Source: CAYJAZ01 sp964369165 (GTDB taxonomy: Bacteria > Desulfobacterota > Desulfovibrionia > Desulfovibrionales > Desulfovibrionaceae). Taken from it: a stretch of DNA of 9,207 bases. The DNA is taken from contig CAYJFE010000097.1 in assembly GCA_964369165.1 (NCBI GenBank), forward strand, positions 1 to 9,207. Reading direction: 5' to 3'. The notes below the pieces were generated by a model. It saw only the letters and a list, made by a program, of their open reading frames with translations, did no database searches and was not told where the DNA came from. Every line of letters begins with the position of its first letter. The stretch's first letter is position 1. Below, piece after piece: positions 8,501-9,207 of the stretch. A program made the position numbers and the translations under genes.

Positions 8501-9207
8501 GCCTTTGGCTCTGACTATAAAAAGGCTTTGAAAAAAAGAACAACTGACTCTCCACTCAATCACGTTGCAAAAGTGAATATGGAAGAAGAAATAGCTAATC
8601 TTGAAAAAACCTTGAAAAGAAAGGCGAGTGAAGAAGAAATTGTGCTCTTCTTGAATCACCCTGGTGATGCACTAAAAACCTTCCAATTTGTTGAAAAATT
8701 TGGAGATGCGAATAATATTCCTCTTGACGTGTGGTTTGAAGGTCTTTGCATTGATAAACCGATGCAATTTACTGATTCAGCTAATAAACCACACCAAATG
8801 ACTATACATTCAATACGCTATATTCCTGAAACTGGCATGGCTTTGATTCGTTATAGCTACGATTCTGAATTCCTTATCCACGAGGTTAAGATTTCAGATG
8901 GTTCAGCAAATGCGCAGGCAAGCCAAGAAATGGCAGATCCATTGAATGAATACCATATAGGCGCGCCAAGCAATGGCGACTTGTGGGTAGTTTATGTGAA
9001 TGTGGGCGATATTGTTGAAAAAGGGCAAGAGCTTTTCAATGTTTCTATTATGAAGCAAGAAAAAGCCGTGCTTGCACCTTGCTCTGGCATTGTAAAGCGT
9101 GTTGCAAAAAGTGCAAACTATAAGCATACACGCAAAATGCTTCCTGTAAAAGAAGGCGAACTTATTATCGAACTTGACGAAATACCACGCCTTTGCCCAA
9201 ATGACGA
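5573..9207 (+). CDS. pyc: Pyruvate carboxylase, single-chain biotin-dependent (partial, C-terminus beyond the right edge)
   Basis: An open frame of 1211 codons without a stop. The enzyme carboxylates pyruvate to oxaloacetate using ATP and bicarbonate, feeding the TCA branch and gluconeogenesis in the cytosol. The N-terminal biotin carboxylase domain (about 16-480) shows ILVANRG, HPGWGFASED (91-100), the glycine loop GGGGGRG (172-178), H219 in HIEIQV, ERDCSVQRNHQK and EVNTRLQVEHGITE (301-314) with catalytic N303 and R305. The carboxyltransferase domain begins with DTTPRDMTQS (545-554), with metal ligand D550 and Q553, followed by LVRSTNGLGY (R620), LKDMAG with K724 as the probable carbamylated lysine, and HYH (752-754) as probable metal ligands. 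A C-terminal biotinyl domain has IMKQEKAVLAP with K1161 as the biotin site. Only the extreme C-terminus is missing. AAGGAAGAG at 5561-5569 fixes the start. It lies 37 nt after the biotin ligase gene. The carboxyltransferase half departs from textbook pyruvate carboxylases, so substrate identity is likely but not proven. Confidence 0.92.
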   Translation, partial: MAKHSFQEVFNNLRGKRILVANRGITARRICRAIRERCQATAVMTATDVDKTSLAASAADELLLLGSDPNAYLDIDLIIAKAKENDIVAIHPGWGFASEDSQFPKKCKEAGIIFIGSTAEAMNLLGNKVEARNLAKELNIPVVPGSEGAVDIPEARRLIKEMGLPVMLKAEGGGGGRGIFAITNEEELEEAFVKASTMAEAAFGNPRLFVEKYLQSVRHIEIQVIADKHGNVFAFDERDCSVQRNHQKLIEITPSPWEGITEKLRGELKEYARKLVKHVEYDSLATVEFLVTDKGEAYLIEVNTRLQVEHGITECRYGIDLVETQIGIAFGMKLPYNEENTPPKQFAMQVRINCEDPKKNFTPNTGRIVRYVSPGGLGVRLDSNLSAGYEFPSNYDSAGALLITYGNTWDKVCGVMTRALNEYTISGLKTTIPFYRHILQNEDFLNANFDTSFIAQNPELLDYNDIAPEGERLSRLVAEITARGYNPHVQLGEYRSTTTPKLPSYNPVLPAIKTEELVKENPYPKNDRSALLEFVRDTKKIHFTDTTPRDMTQSNTGNRFRLAEDKLIGPYLDNANLFSIENGGGAHFHVNMMANMTYPFSEAHQWNTFAPKTLKQLLVRSTNGLGYNPLPKNIMQKTTEMICEHYDIMRCFDFLNDIDNMIPLAEVMLSRKDVIFEPALSMSVAKGFDIDHYLDVTQYILETIGKIKGVSVKKASKDIILGLKDMAGVCNPRFMRDMVSALTKKYPDLVLHYHRHYTDGLFVPSVGAAAQAGCHIVDAALGASVRSYGQGDIQSTAAYIKDEFGIDNLLNMNAINQANFVLKQIMPYYDRYASPYFLGTDYNVVNHAMPGGATSSSQEGALKQGYIHLLPAMLEYLGEARKIVRYHDVTPGSQITWNTSFLAITNAYKRGGDEEVHHLLSVIKEVANTKQDDLSSKMKKERLIIYQDCNDAFRNLLLGKFGKLPLGFPEDWVYQSAFGSDYKKALKKRTTDSPLNHVAKVNMEEEIANLEKTLKRKASEEEIVLFLNHPGDALKTFQFVEKFGDANNIPLDVWFEGLCIDKPMQFTDSANKPHQMTIHSIRYIPETGMALIRYSYDSEFLIHEVKISDGSANAQASQEMADPLNEYHIGAPSNGDLWVVYVNVGDIVEKGQELFNVSIMKQEKAVLAPCSGIVKRVAKSANYKHTRKMLPVKEGELIIELDEIPRLCPND

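Noticed and set aside
8903..9127. Minus-strand 74-codon frame with cysteines near the right edge
   Set aside because: It is antisense to the biotinyl-carrier domain of the carboxylase, with no ribosome site or family resemblance.

Overview
The window suggests a low-GC, Gram-negative bacterium, most likely a member of the Desulfovibrionaceae (Desulfobacterota), for example a host-associated or Lawsonia-like lineage. This is inference. It rests on a secreted substrate-binding protein with a cleavable signal peptide and no lipobox, and on a biotin protein ligase gene directly upstream of a long single-chain pyruvate carboxylase with a biotin site reading MKQE. I recall that gene pair from Desulfovibrio genomes; no search was possible.

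Layout. Positions 1-452 (minus strand) hold the 5' part of a GNAT-family N-acetyltransferase that runs off the left edge. A 138-bp divergent intergenic region follows, with a plausible sigma-70-type promoter for each direction. On the plus strand come an SBP_bac_5 peptide-type ABC transporter binding protein (591-2204) and, 5 nt later, a full-length RelA/SpoT (RSH) protein with intact hydrolase and synthetase motifs (2210-4492). A 125-nt AT-rich gap with nested inverted repeats separates these from a biotin-protein ligase without a DNA-binding domain (4618-5535). A biotin-dependent pyruvate carboxylase (5573 to the right edge) follows 37 nt after it; the window ends roughly 50 residues past its biotinyl lysine.

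The genes appear to form two plus-strand units. In the first, a peptide-uptake (or sensing) protein is closely linked to the enzyme that makes and destroys (p)ppGpp. In the second, a biotin ligase sits next to its probable main client, the anaplerotic carboxylase that makes oxaloacetate from pyruvate. The left-hand acetyltransferase is transcribed away from both.

No tRNA, rRNA, CRISPR array, insertion sequence or phage gene was seen. Most of the window is conserved housekeeping sequence, and I see no convincing undescribed system. The points most worth a second look are the four mutually complementary arms in the ligase leader, the departures from the usual pyruvate carboxylase motifs, and the tight binding protein-RSH linkage.
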